From assembly GCF_023954305.1 (NCBI RefSeq), contig NZ_JAMLIG010000004.1, positions 240,902 to 304,901 of the forward strand: a DNA stretch of 64,000 nucleotides, written 5' to 3'. The notes under the pieces were generated by a model that saw nothing but the letters and a program-made list of their open reading frames with translations, was not told the DNA's origin and searched no databases. The translations under genes were made by a program, and so were the position numbers. Shown here one piece after another: positions 34,628 through 44,873 of this stretch. Position 1 is the stretch's first letter. Each line of letters starts with the position of its first letter. Source of the stretch: Mesorhizobium sp. (GTDB lineage: Bacteria > Pseudomonadota > Alphaproteobacteria > Rhizobiales > Rhizobiaceae).

Positions 34628-35808
34628 GCGAGAGCACGCAGCGCCAGCAGGGTTCCCGCCGCCGCGACCAGCGCCATCGCATAGAATCCGTCGACGCCGA
34701 ACGCCTCGTAGAGCGGTCCGCTTGCCAGCGTGAACAGGGCGAGCGTTCCCATGACGAGGAAGAACGCGGCGCCCTGCGCCGCGCCCATGCGCTCCTCGGG
34801 AACGGTTTCCGAGAACATCTTCTGCCCGCCGAGGAAAGCGAGCGAGAAGGAGAAGGCGTGCAATCCCTGGACGAAAAAGAAGCCCGGCACCCCCAGCCCG
34901 GCCGGCCAGACGAGCGGAAAGAGCACCCAGCGCAGGACGCCTATGCCGGTGCCGATCGCCAGAAGCGAGCCGGGCCGCGTGCGCGCGAAAAGGTGGCGGA
35001 AGACGATGAACATCAGCACCTCGGCGAGAACCGAAAACGCCCATAGCAGACCGATCGTGCCGTCGCCGATGCCGAGCGTCTTCCAGTAGATCGAGGAGAA
35101 GGCATAGGCGAAGGCGTGGCTCGACTGGGCGAGCGCCCAGGCCGTGATGATCAGCAGGAAGTAGGTATTGCGCAGTGCGAAGGCCGCCTGCGGCAGCGAC
35201 TGGGCCGGCGTGGGCGCAGCGATGCGCGGCTTGCCGAGGCGCGGCAGGAAGAGCGACGCCACGACGATCGTTGACAGGCCGGCGAGCATCAGCCAGGGCA
35301 CCGCTCCGGCCCCGGTCGCGGCGAGAATGTAGCCGCCGGCGACGTTGATTGCCAGGAAGGAGATCGAGCCCCAGATACGCATCGAGGCGTAATCGACGCC
35401 GTAGCGGCGCACGCCAGAGAGAGCAATCGAATCGGACAACGGGGTGTGCGGCGCCCAGGCGATGGCTAGCAGGATCGAGACGGCCAGCACGGTCGCGTAG
35501 GTCGGCGGCAGGAAATAGCCGGCGCAGGCGATGACCGAGAGCACAGCGCAGGCGAGCAGCACCGGCATACGGTCCGCCGCGCGGTCGGCATAGGCCGAGA
35601 CCACGGGGCCGGCGAAGATGCGCACGAAATAGGGGGCCGCGATGATCGTGGCGATCTCCGACGGCGAGAACTCGTGCAGCTTAAGCCACAACGGGAAATA
35701 CGGCAGGTGGATGCCGTTCGGCAGGAACAGGCAGGCATAAAGGATCGACATCCGCAGCTCGAAAAAGCGCGGTTTGATCTTCTGTTCCGGAGAGAGCGGC
35801 GGAAGCAT
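34597..35808 (-). CDS. MFS transporter, HcaT/3-phenylpropionate-transporter-like
   Basis: Twelve-helix carrier of the major facilitator superfamily, 403 residues, of the LacY-related HcaT-like group. ILYACLFLPNGIHLPYFPLWL, YADRAADR (the loop 2-3 element) and SIALSGVRRYGVDYASMRIWGS (loop after TM4) match that group. The substrate is unknown. The 3' end overlaps the dgcA-like gene by 31 bases, so read-through of either could be antisense to the other. It lies 103 bases downstream of the PlcP-like gene, on the same strand. Confidence 0.85.
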   Translation of the reverse strand: MLPPLSPEQKIKPRFFELRMSILYACLFLPNGIHLPYFPLWLKLHEFSPSEIATIIAAPYFVRIFAGPVVSAYADRAADRMPVLLACAVLSVIACAGYFLPPTYATVLAVSILLAIAWAPHTPLSDSIALSGVRRYGVDYASMRIWGSISFLAINVAGGYILAATGAGAVPWLMLAGLSTIVVASLFLPRLGKPRIAAPTPAQSLPQAAFALRNTYFLLIITAWALAQSSHAFAYAFSSIYWKTLGIGDGTIGLLWAFSVLAEVLMFIVFRHLFARTRPGSLLAIGTGIGVLRWVLFPLVWPAGLGVPGFFFVQGLHAFSFSLAFLGGQKMFSETVPEERMGAAQGAAFFLVMGTLALFTLASGPLYEAFGVDGFYAMALVAAAGTLLALRALAYPHSAGSGG

Positions 35809-35911
35809 TCGGACGGGCGGGCGCGAGTGACGTTGCTCCGCCCTATCATGTCCCTCGATCCCCGCCTACACAGGACCACCAACCAGAGGCCGGCAGCCAT
35901 TGCGCCAATTC

Positions 35912-36721
35912 TCAGGCGGCCTCGGCCGGGAGCCGCAATTGCGCCGTCCTGGCGTCCTGGTGGCCGGCAGACATCACCTTTGCCCAGGTGAGTATCTCGA
36001 AGCGCCCGTCGTGATGCTCGGCGATCGCGGTGCAACTCTCCACCCAGTCGCCGGTATTGATGTAGCGGACGCCGTTGATGGTCTCGATTGCCGCGTGGTG
36101 AATGTGACCGCAGATGATGCCGTCGACCTCGTGCAGCCGCGCCTCCTCCGCGACGATGTCCTGGAAGGCACTGATGAAATTGACCGCGCGCTTGACCTTG
36201 ACCTTCGCCCAGGAGGAGAAGGACCAATAGGACATGCCGAGGCGATGCCGCACGAAGGCGACGACGCGGTTGACGACGATCGCGGTGTCGTAGGCCTTGT
36301 CGCCCAGATAGGCGAGCCAGCGGATATTGTTGACGATCCCGTCGAACTGGTCGCCATGAATGACCAGGTAGCGCCGCCCGTCATGGCCTTGGTGGATGGC
36401 GCGGTCGGCGACGACCACGCCGCCGAAATGTTCGCCCTGGAAGGAGCGCAGGAATTCGTCGTGATTGCCTGCGATGTAGATGACCTTCACGCCCTTGCGC
36501 GCCTTGCGCAGGAGCTTCTGGACGACGTCGTTGTGGGCCTGCGGCCAATGCCAGGAACGACGCAGCCGCCAGCCGTCGACGATGTCGCCGACCAGGTAGA
36601 TCGTATCGGCATGATGGTGACGCAGGAAATCGATGAGGAACTCGGCCTTCGCCGGCTTCGACCCGAGATGGATGTCGGAGATGAACAGGGTGCGAAAGGT
36701 TCGGGTTTCGACGTCGGACAT
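35912..36721 (-). CDS. LpxH-like metallophosphoesterase, probable PlcP-type phospholipase C
   Basis: Calcineurin-like metallophosphoesterase (269 residues). Metal-site motifs are complete: FISDIHLGS (Asp, His), LVGDIVDGW (Asp), YIAGNHDEF (Asn-His-Asp), VIHGDQFD (His) and CGHIHHA (His-x-His). Relatives are often annotated as UDP-2,3-diacylglucosamine diphosphatase. PlcP of Sinorhizobium meliloti, which cleaves phosphatidylcholine during phosphate limitation, belongs to this same group, and WRLRRSWHWPQAHNDVVQKL is typical of it. A Pho-box-like element lies 48 bases ahead of the ATG, which supports that role. LpxH activity cannot be excluded. Confidence 0.82.
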   Translation of the reverse strand: MSDVETRTFRTLFISDIHLGSKPAKAEFLIDFLRHHHADTIYLVGDIVDGWRLRRSWHWPQAHNDVVQKLLRKARKGVKVIYIAGNHDEFLRSFQGEHFGGVVVADRAIHQGHDGRRYLVIHGDQFDGIVNNIRWLAYLGDKAYDTAIVVNRVVAFVRHRLGMSYWSFSSWAKVKVKRAVNFISAFQDIVAEEARLHEVDGIICGHIHHAAIETINGVRYINTGDWVESCTAIAEHHDGRFEILTWAKVMSAGHQDARTAQLRLPAEAA

Positions 36722-36768
36722 TGCGATTACCAGACTTTTCCTTCGCGCAATGGCCTGACACGATTCAT

Positions 36769-36786
36769 GTCACAGCCATATGACGG
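36769..36786 (-). promoter_or_regulatory. Pho-box-like element upstream of the PlcP-like gene
   Basis: Minus strand CCGTCAT, four bases (ATGG), CTGTGAC: two PhoB-type heptamers repeated at an 11-base interval. They match CTGTCAT-N4-CTGTCAT at 11 of 14 positions and are oriented toward the PlcP-like gene. The element lies in the 121-bp gap shared with the divergent SDR gene, so it may affect both. Binding is inferred. Confidence 0.5.
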
Positions 36787-36842
36787 TTGTGGTTTCGCAT
36801 CGCTGCGGATACCTCTGTCGGCGCGCAAAGAAGGGTCGAAAG

Positions 36843-37622
36843 ATGGATCTGGGGATCAAAGGCCGCAAGGCGATCGTCTGTGCCTCGAGCCGTGGTCTCG
36901 GGCGCGGCTGCGCCGTCGCGCTGGCTCAAGCCGGGGTCGACCTGGTGCTCAACGGCCGCGATCCCGTCGCGCTGTCGGCTGCCGCGGAGGACATCCGGGC
37001 GGCTTACGGCGTCCACGTGAGGGAAGTCGTCGGCGACGTATCCTTGCCGGAGGTCCAGCGGACGCTGCTGTCGGCCTGTCCGGACCCGGACATTCTCGTC
37101 AACAACAATGGCGGCCCGCCGCCGCGCGATTTCCGGAAACTCGACCGCCAGGCGATGCTCGACGGCGTGACGCAGAACATGGTGACCCCGATCGAGCTGA
37201 TCCAGGGCGTCATCGACGGCATGGCCGAACGCGGCTTCGGCCGGATCGTCAACATCACTTCGCTGTCGGTGTATATCTCGATCCCCGGGCTCGATCTGTC
37301 GTCGGGCGCACGCGCCGGCCTGACGTCCTTCCTCGCCGGCGTCGGCCGAACCTTCGCCGCCCGCAACGTCACCATCAACAACCTGCTGCCCGGCAAGCTC
37401 GACACCGACCGGATCCGCACGACGACGAAGTTCGGCGCCGAGAAGGCGGGGATATCCGTCGAGGACTATGCCGCCCGGCAGGCGAAGGAGATTCCCGCCG
37501 GCCGGCTGGGAACCACGGAGGAGTTCGGCGCGGCATGCGCCTTCCTCTGCTCGGCGCATGCGGGCTACATCACCGGCCAGAACCTGCGCATTGACGGCGG
37601 TCTCTACCCCAGCGCATTTTGA
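36843..37622 (+). CDS. Atypical SDR-family protein (BKR-like, active-site Tyr missing)
   Basis: Short-chain dehydrogenase/reductase-like protein, 259 residues. The fold is clear: VCASSRGLGRG in place of TGxxxGxG, VNNNGGPPP for NNAG, and catalytic Ser140 in ITSLSVYI. The YxxxK pair is replaced, however: the expected Tyr is Ser153 and the Lys is Arg157 in LDLSSGARAGL. This fits a recognised BKR-like subgroup without the full catalytic tetrad, so activity is uncertain. Start MDLGIKGRKA is preceded by GAAGGGTCGAAAG. It is followed 53 bases later by the fumarylacetoacetate-hydrolase gene, with which it may form an operon. Confidence 0.85.
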   Translation: MDLGIKGRKAIVCASSRGLGRGCAVALAQAGVDLVLNGRDPVALSAAAEDIRAAYGVHVREVVGDVSLPEVQRTLLSACPDPDILVNNNGGPPPRDFRKLDRQAMLDGVTQNMVTPIELIQGVIDGMAERGFGRIVNITSLSVYISIPGLDLSSGARAGLTSFLAGVGRTFAARNVTINNLLPGKLDTDRIRTTTKFGAEKAGISVEDYAARQAKEIPAGRLGTTEEFGAACAFLCSAHAGYITGQNLRIDGGLYPSAF

Positions 37623-37675
37623 ATCCGCATCCCCATGACCGCTCGCCCAAGACCTGAATTCGGGAGGAAAGCACC

Positions 37676-38518
37676 ATGAAACTGCTGCGCTTCGGCGAGT
37701 TGGGCCTGGAGAGGCCGGGCATTGTGGACAAGGACGGCGTGATCCGCGACGCCTCCTCGCTGGTGACCGACTATTCGCCCGAGACCATCTCCCTCGAGCT
37801 GCTGTCCATCATCGAAAACGTCGATCCGGCCACCCTTCCAGCCGTGCCGGCGGACGTGCGCATCGGCGCGCCGGTGTCGCGCATTGGCCATTTCATCGCG
37901 ATCGGCCTCAACTATGCGGACCACGCGGCGGAGACGGGAGCGCCAATCCCGAACGAGCCGATCGTTTTTTCGAAGGCGCCGAGCTGCCTGTCCGGCCCGA
38001 ATGACGAAGTGATGTTGCCGAAGGGCTCGGCGAAGTCGGACTGGGAAGTCGAACTCGCCGTCGTGATCGGCAAGCGCTGCGACTATGTCGAGGAGAAGGA
38101 CGCGCTCGACCACGTTTTCGGCTACGCGCTCTGCAACGACGTGTCGGAGCGCGAATACCAGGCCGAACGCGGGGGCCAGTGGATCAAGGGCAAGAGCGCA
38201 CCGACCTTCGGCCCGCTCGGTCCCTGGATCGTCACGACCGACGAAATCGCGGATCCGCAAAACCTCGATATGTTCCTCGACGTGAACGGCAAGCGCGCCC
38301 AGACCGGCAACACGGCGACGATGATCTTCACGGTCCGGCAGATCGTCTCCTATCTGTCTCAATTCATGATCCTCGAACCCGGTGACGTGATCACCACCGG
38401 CACGCCACCCGGCGTCGGGCTGGGCATGAAGCCGCCGATGTTCCTGAAGGATGGCGACGAAATGCATCTGGGGATCGCCGGGCTGGGGGAACAACGACAG
38501 CGGGTCGTCGCACGGTAG
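37676..38518 (+). CDS. Fumarylacetoacetate hydrolase family protein
   Basis: FAH-superfamily enzyme of 280 residues, similar to hydroxyheptadienedioate isomerases, acylpyruvate hydrolases and 2,4-diketo-3-deoxy-sugar-acid hydrolases. The order IGLNYADHA, EPIVFSKAPSCLSGPND, DWEVELAVVIGKRC (metal Glu) and GYALCNDVSERE is followed by GKSAPTFGPLGPWIVTTDE and LEPGDVITTGTPPGVG. GGGAGGAAAGCACC precedes the ATG. Pairing with an SDR suggests a short catabolic step, possibly of a sugar acid; the substrate is not determined. Confidence 0.88.
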   Translation: MKLLRFGELGLERPGIVDKDGVIRDASSLVTDYSPETISLELLSIIENVDPATLPAVPADVRIGAPVSRIGHFIAIGLNYADHAAETGAPIPNEPIVFSKAPSCLSGPNDEVMLPKGSAKSDWEVELAVVIGKRCDYVEEKDALDHVFGYALCNDVSEREYQAERGGQWIKGKSAPTFGPLGPWIVTTDEIADPQNLDMFLDVNGKRAQTGNTATMIFTVRQIVSYLSQFMILEPGDVITTGTPPGVGLGMKPPMFLKDGDEMHLGIAGLGEQRQRVVAR

Positions 38519-38609
38519 GCCGGCAAGAGGCGCGACTGCGTTTGCGCTTTTCGCGACCGAAAGGCGGTCGCCCATGCTAATCGTTTCGCATCAAGCCAGT
38601 GGGGGCCCC

Positions 38610-40934
<2,325 letters not shown>

Positions 40935-41049
40935 GCCCGGGCAAGGTCCGGTTAACCAGTATCCGCGAGCCCGATCGGGTGATATTTCTTCGTTCAGACG
41001 GCATTCATGTTCGGGGCGCTTGGATGTCGAGGCAAGAACCCATGTCGGG

Positions 41050-42246
41050 ATGGCGGCCGAAATGATGTCTGGCGAAAACCAGAAGGCGAATTGGAGGAGC
41101 GCCCTGCGGCTGCTCGCGCCCGCGGTCGGTTTGCTGGCCGGCATCGCCGTTTCCGCGACCGAGACTCATGCTCAGTCGCGCATCTGCCGCCAGCTGGAAG
41201 CGCAGCTCGCGAGCGTCTCGTCCGGCGCCTCGGGAAGGTCTGCTCAGGCCCGCAAATACGACCAGGCGATCGAGAAGCAGCGGGCAAATCTGCGCAAGGG
41301 CGAGCGCCAGTTTCGCCGCGCCGGATGCGGCGGCGGGCTGTTCTGGCGAGACGGCGGCGGCGGCTCGTGCGAGGCCATCGGCCGCAGTCTCGACCGGATG
41401 GAGCGCAACCTCGCCCAACTCGAACGCACGCGGGCGCGAATGGGCGGGCGCGGAGGCGATCCGCGGCGGGAACGCGCCAGGATACTCGCCTCGCTCGACG
41501 CCAATGACTGCCGCTCCATCCGGCGGGAGGCTAGTCCGCCCCAGGTCGCCTCCCGGCAGCAGCGTGGCAATCTCTTCGACCAGTTGTTCGGCGGCGGCAT
41601 TCGTCGCGTCGAGCCGCGCGAAGAGGAGGAATTCCAGGCCTATGACGGATCGGCGAGGATCCGGACGATCATCGGCGGAGAGAGCGGCATCTACCAGGTT
41701 CCGCCTGGCGGCGGCGGCAGCTACCGGACGCTGTGCGTGCGCACCTGCGACGGCTACTACTGGCCGATCTCGTATTCTTCGTCGCGGTCGGATTTCCAGC
41801 GCGACGAGCAGAACTGCCAGACCATGTGTCCCGGCACCGAGGTGAAGCTCTATTCTCACCGGGTTCCCGACGAGGAATCCGAGAACATGGTCGATGGATT
41901 CGGAAGCCCCTACACGGACCTGACGACGGCGTTCAAATACCGCGACGTGAATTTCTCGCGACCGCAGGGCTGCACTTGCACGCCGGCGAAGAAGAATTTC
42001 ACGGTGGTCGCCGGCGAAGGCGCGATGAGCACGCCCGCGGACGCCAACACGGCTGCGGCGGCCGAGACGGCCACGGCGGCTGAGCCCGATCCGGCAACAG
42101 ACGAGATCGCGCAACCGGAAGACGACAAGCCGGCGGCGACGGGCGCCGTCGCCGAGCGCAAGGTCAGGGTCGTCGGGCCTGCGTACCTTCCGGACCCAGA
42201 AGGGGCAATAGATCTGCGAGCTCCGGCCCGGACGGCAATCCAGTGA
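41050..42246 (+). CDS. DUF2865 exported protein
   Basis: Exported protein of about 398 residues of the alphaproteobacterial DUF2865 family (function unknown). A signal peptide (LRLLAPAVGLLAGIAVSA) ends near THA-Q. It is followed by a helical Arg/Gln-rich region with CGGGLFWRDGGGGSCEAIGR. The conserved core is LCVRTCDGYYWPISYSSSRSDFQRDEQNC, cut here to 20 residues as DGYYWPISYSSSRSDFQRDE, with cysteines on either side. A disordered Ala/Glu tail follows. The start is uncertain among ATGs within 15 codons. The last 83 bases overlap the convergent gltX end. Confidence 0.82.
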   Translation: MAAEMMSGENQKANWRSALRLLAPAVGLLAGIAVSATETHAQSRICRQLEAQLASVSSGASGRSAQARKYDQAIEKQRANLRKGERQFRRAGCGGGLFWRDGGGGSCEAIGRSLDRMERNLAQLERTRARMGGRGGDPRRERARILASLDANDCRSIRREASPPQVASRQQRGNLFDQLFGGGIRRVEPREEEEFQAYDGSARIRTIIGGESGIYQVPPGGGGSYRTLCVRTCDGYYWPISYSSSRSDFQRDEQNCQTMCPGTEVKLYSHRVPDEESENMVDGFGSPYTDLTTAFKYRDVNFSRPQGCTCTPAKKNFTVVAGEGAMSTPADANTAAAAETATAAEPDPATDEIAQPEDDKPAATGAVAERKVRVVGPAYLPDPEGAIDLRAPARTAIQ

Positions 42247-43537
42247 GCGCCAGCCGGATCGGCATGAACAGCGCCCTGCCCTTGCGGCCCGTCGCCGTCT
42301 TCACCTGATCCATCCACGTCTTGAAGGTCGTCCCGTCCCAGGGTGCCGGCGGGAGCAGGTCGAACGCGCCACGGACGAAGTCGCGATCCTCGTCCGACAG
42401 GTCGGGGCTTTCGGACAGGCCTTCGGTGACGATCCGCCACCAGGGCGCCGCGTCTCTGAAACGGTCGAGATTGCCGCGCACGGCCAGCCAGAACGGTTCC
42501 GCTCTGGCGCTGACGATGCCGAGCGCGGCCAGGCGGTCAGCGACGTCCGCGAATTCCATGCCGTGCAAAAGCGTCCGGTTGAGCACGACTAGATCGGCCG
42601 GATCGAACTTCGAAGCCGAACGCGAGGTCGCGGAAAGATCGAAGCGGCCCGCAAGATCGCTCATGTCGCGCGCGGCGACGACGTTTTCCGAGGTCCCGGT
42701 GAGCACGGCGAGCGAGGCGACCGCCATCGGCTCGATGCCGTCGGCGCGCAGGCTGGCGATCGACAGGGCACCCGTGCGCTTCGAAAGCCCCTCGCCGGTC
42801 GCGGCGGTGAGGAGGTTGTGGTGGCCGAAGGCGGGCGGCTCGGCGCCGAGTGCGCGAAACAGCGCGATCTGTACGCCGGTATTGGTGACATGGTCGTCGC
42901 CGCGGATGACGTGCGTGATGCCGAGGTCGATGTCGTCGGCAACCGACGGCAGCGTGTAAAGGTAGGTGCCGTCTTCGCGCACCAGCACCGGGTCGGACAG
43001 CGAAGCGAGATCGACGGTCTCCCCGCCGCGCACGAGGTCGCGCCAGGTGATCTCCGTGCGCCGGGGCGAGAACGGATCGGTATCGAAATTCGGCAGGAGA
43101 AAGCGCCAGTGCGGCCGGCGGCCCTCGGCTTCCAGCTTTTCCCGCTCTTCGGCCGTGAGCTTCAGCGCCTCGCGGCCGTAGACGGGCGGCAGACGGCGCG
43201 TCAGACGAATCTTGCGCTTGAGGTCGAGCTCTTCGGCCGTCTCGTAGCACGGGTAAAGCAAACCCGCCGCCTTGAGCCTGGCGACGGCCGCCTGGTAGAT
43301 CGCGAAGCGTTTCGACTGGTATTCGACCGCCGCCGGCTCGATGCCGAGCCAGGCGATATCGGTCAGAATGTTGTCGGCATATTCCTGCTTCGAGCGTTCG
43401 ACGTCGGTGTCGTCGAAGCGCTGGATGAAGCGTCCGCCGTTGTTCAGCGCGAACAGCCAGTTGAACAGGGCCGTGCGGGCATTGCCGATATGGATGTTGC
43501 CGGTGGGCGACGGCGCGAAGCGGACGGTGACGGTCAT
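42164..43537 (-). CDS. gltX: Glutamyl-tRNA synthetase
   Basis: Class I synthetase charging tRNA-Glu and, where no GlnRS exists, tRNA-Gln. The HIGH-type motif FAPSPTGNIHIGNART (7-22) and KMSKS-type motif LSKRTGALS (about 240) are intact, as are the zinc-region YPCYETAEELDLKR and the tRNA-acceptor helix. The anticodon domain is somewhat short at its C-terminus (ends LLPLLGPEGTQARRP). Alphaproteobacteria often have two gltX genes; this is one. It overlaps the DUF2865 gene by 83 bases, an unusually long convergent overlap in which both ends look coding. Confidence 0.94.
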   Translation of the reverse strand: MTVTVRFAPSPTGNIHIGNARTALFNWLFALNNGGRFIQRFDDTDVERSKQEYADNILTDIAWLGIEPAAVEYQSKRFAIYQAAVARLKAAGLLYPCYETAEELDLKRKIRLTRRLPPVYGREALKLTAEEREKLEAEGRRPHWRFLLPNFDTDPFSPRRTEITWRDLVRGGETVDLASLSDPVLVREDGTYLYTLPSVADDIDLGITHVIRGDDHVTNTGVQIALFRALGAEPPAFGHHNLLTAATGEGLSKRTGALSIASLRADGIEPMAVASLAVLTGTSENVVAARDMSDLAGRFDLSATSRSASKFDPADLVVLNRTLLHGMEFADVADRLAALGIVSARAEPFWLAVRGNLDRFRDAAPWWRIVTEGLSESPDLSDEDRDFVRGAFDLLPPAPWDGTTFKTWMDQVKTATGRKGRALFMPIRLALTGLPSGPELADLLPLLGPEGTQARRP

Positions 43538-43580
43538 GGGCGCGAGCTATGCCGTCCTGCGGCCGCTTGCGCAAGCGGCG

Positions 43581-44792
43581 CTAGGTCGGATCCGCCAACC
43601 TGTCCAGCGCGGTGCGCCGCCGCACCCGGCTCGAGACATAACCGAGCACCCCCGAGGCGACGCCGCAATAGAGGCCCATGGCGACGAGCTGGTGCGGATA
43701 GGGGACACCCGCGTCGATCAGGTAGCCCGTCAGCCCCGGCCCTGCGGCCGAGGCCAGAACGCCGGCCGAGACGCCGATCGCGCGGATGGAGCCAAGGTGC
43801 TTCAACCCATAGATTTCCGGCCAGACGGCGCCAAACAGCGTGGTCGAAAGACCGTTCGACATGCCGACCATCGCCATGAAGAGGAAAGGCGCCCACCACG
43901 CCTCGATCACGCCGAGGACGAAGCAGGCGGCGCCCAGCGGCAGCAGCACAAAAGGCAGCAGCACCAAGCCGGACAGGATCGTGAACATGCTGTTGACCAC
44001 CGCCCACACGATGAATGCCGAGGCGAAAACGCCGAGCGACCAACCGCGCAGCTCGACCAGGTAGACCTGGTGGAAGAAGATCACGGTGACGATGAAACCC
44101 GGCGCCATGAAGCCCAGCATGGACAGATAGAAGATCGGGTCGCGCAGGACTTCGGCGCGGGTCCAGTCGCGTGCGTCGACAACGCGCGGATTGACCTCGC
44201 TCGCGCGTGGCACGCGCTCGACCCGGGCGAGCCACCACACCAGAGGCAGCGCCACGACCAGAACCAGGGCCGCGAGAACAAGCCAGCCCATCCGCCAGCC
44301 GATCATCGCCGACAGGGCGACGAAGCCGGAGATCAGCACGGCTTCGCCGGCATTGTGGCCGAGGATGACCAAGGACAATGCCTTGCCGCGCTGAGCCGTG
44401 AACCAGCGCGCCGTCGCCGTATAGGCCGTATGCGGAAACATTCCCTGCCCAAAGAGCCGCAGCAGGAAGATGGCGAACACCAGGCCGACCACATGTGGCG
44501 ACAGCGCCATCAGGGCGGCGGCGACCGCCAGGCCGGGGGCGACGATCCGCAAGACCTTGCGGACCGTCAACCGGTCCACGATCGCGCCGAGATATGGCAG
44601 AGTCAGCGCGCTGGCCAGTGTGCCGACCATGTAGACCAGGCCCCACTCGCCATTGCCGAGGCCGTACTCCGAGCGGATATGTCCGGCGGAACCGCCGATG
44701 AACGAGGTCTGGCCGACGGTCGAGAAAAAGGTCAGCACGAAAGCCGCTGCGATCCAGCGGGCATTGTCGCGGAGGAAGGTCAGGAAGGGCAT
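43581..44792 (-). CDS. MFS transporter
   Basis: Major facilitator superfamily protein of 403 residues with twelve predicted membrane segments. It has the loop 2-3 element GAIVDRLTVRKVLR and a middle loop (ARVERVPRASEVNPRVVDAR). The group resembles oxalate/formate antiporter-like or YbjJ-like carriers, with no drug-specific signature. It is 43 bases upstream of gltX on the same strand, so the two may be co-transcribed; no regulator is next to it. Substrate unknown. Confidence 0.85.
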   Translation of the reverse strand: MPFLTFLRDNARWIAAAFVLTFFSTVGQTSFIGGSAGHIRSEYGLGNGEWGLVYMVGTLASALTLPYLGAIVDRLTVRKVLRIVAPGLAVAAALMALSPHVVGLVFAIFLLRLFGQGMFPHTAYTATARWFTAQRGKALSLVILGHNAGEAVLISGFVALSAMIGWRMGWLVLAALVLVVALPLVWWLARVERVPRASEVNPRVVDARDWTRAEVLRDPIFYLSMLGFMAPGFIVTVIFFHQVYLVELRGWSLGVFASAFIVWAVVNSMFTILSGLVLLPFVLLPLGAACFVLGVIEAWWAPFLFMAMVGMSNGLSTTLFGAVWPEIYGLKHLGSIRAIGVSAGVLASAAGPGLTGYLIDAGVPYPHQLVAMGLYCGVASGVLGYVSSRVRRRTALDRLADPT

Positions 44793-44873
44793 GGTCGGAC
44801 CGGTTTGCTGCCGGTAGACCGAAAGCCGTTCAGAGGCAATGCGCCAAGTCGACAGAAGCTGGGTCCAGAGCCC

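Noticed and set aside
40971..40990. CCCGATCGGG followed by TGATATTTCTT after maeB as a terminator
   Set aside because: Perfect palindrome without a loop; a folded stem would have at most three pairs.
42537..43574. A 345-codon minus-strand frame inside gltX
   Set aside because: Composition dominated by Arg, His and Pro, no family motif, and full overlap with the GltX catalytic domain.
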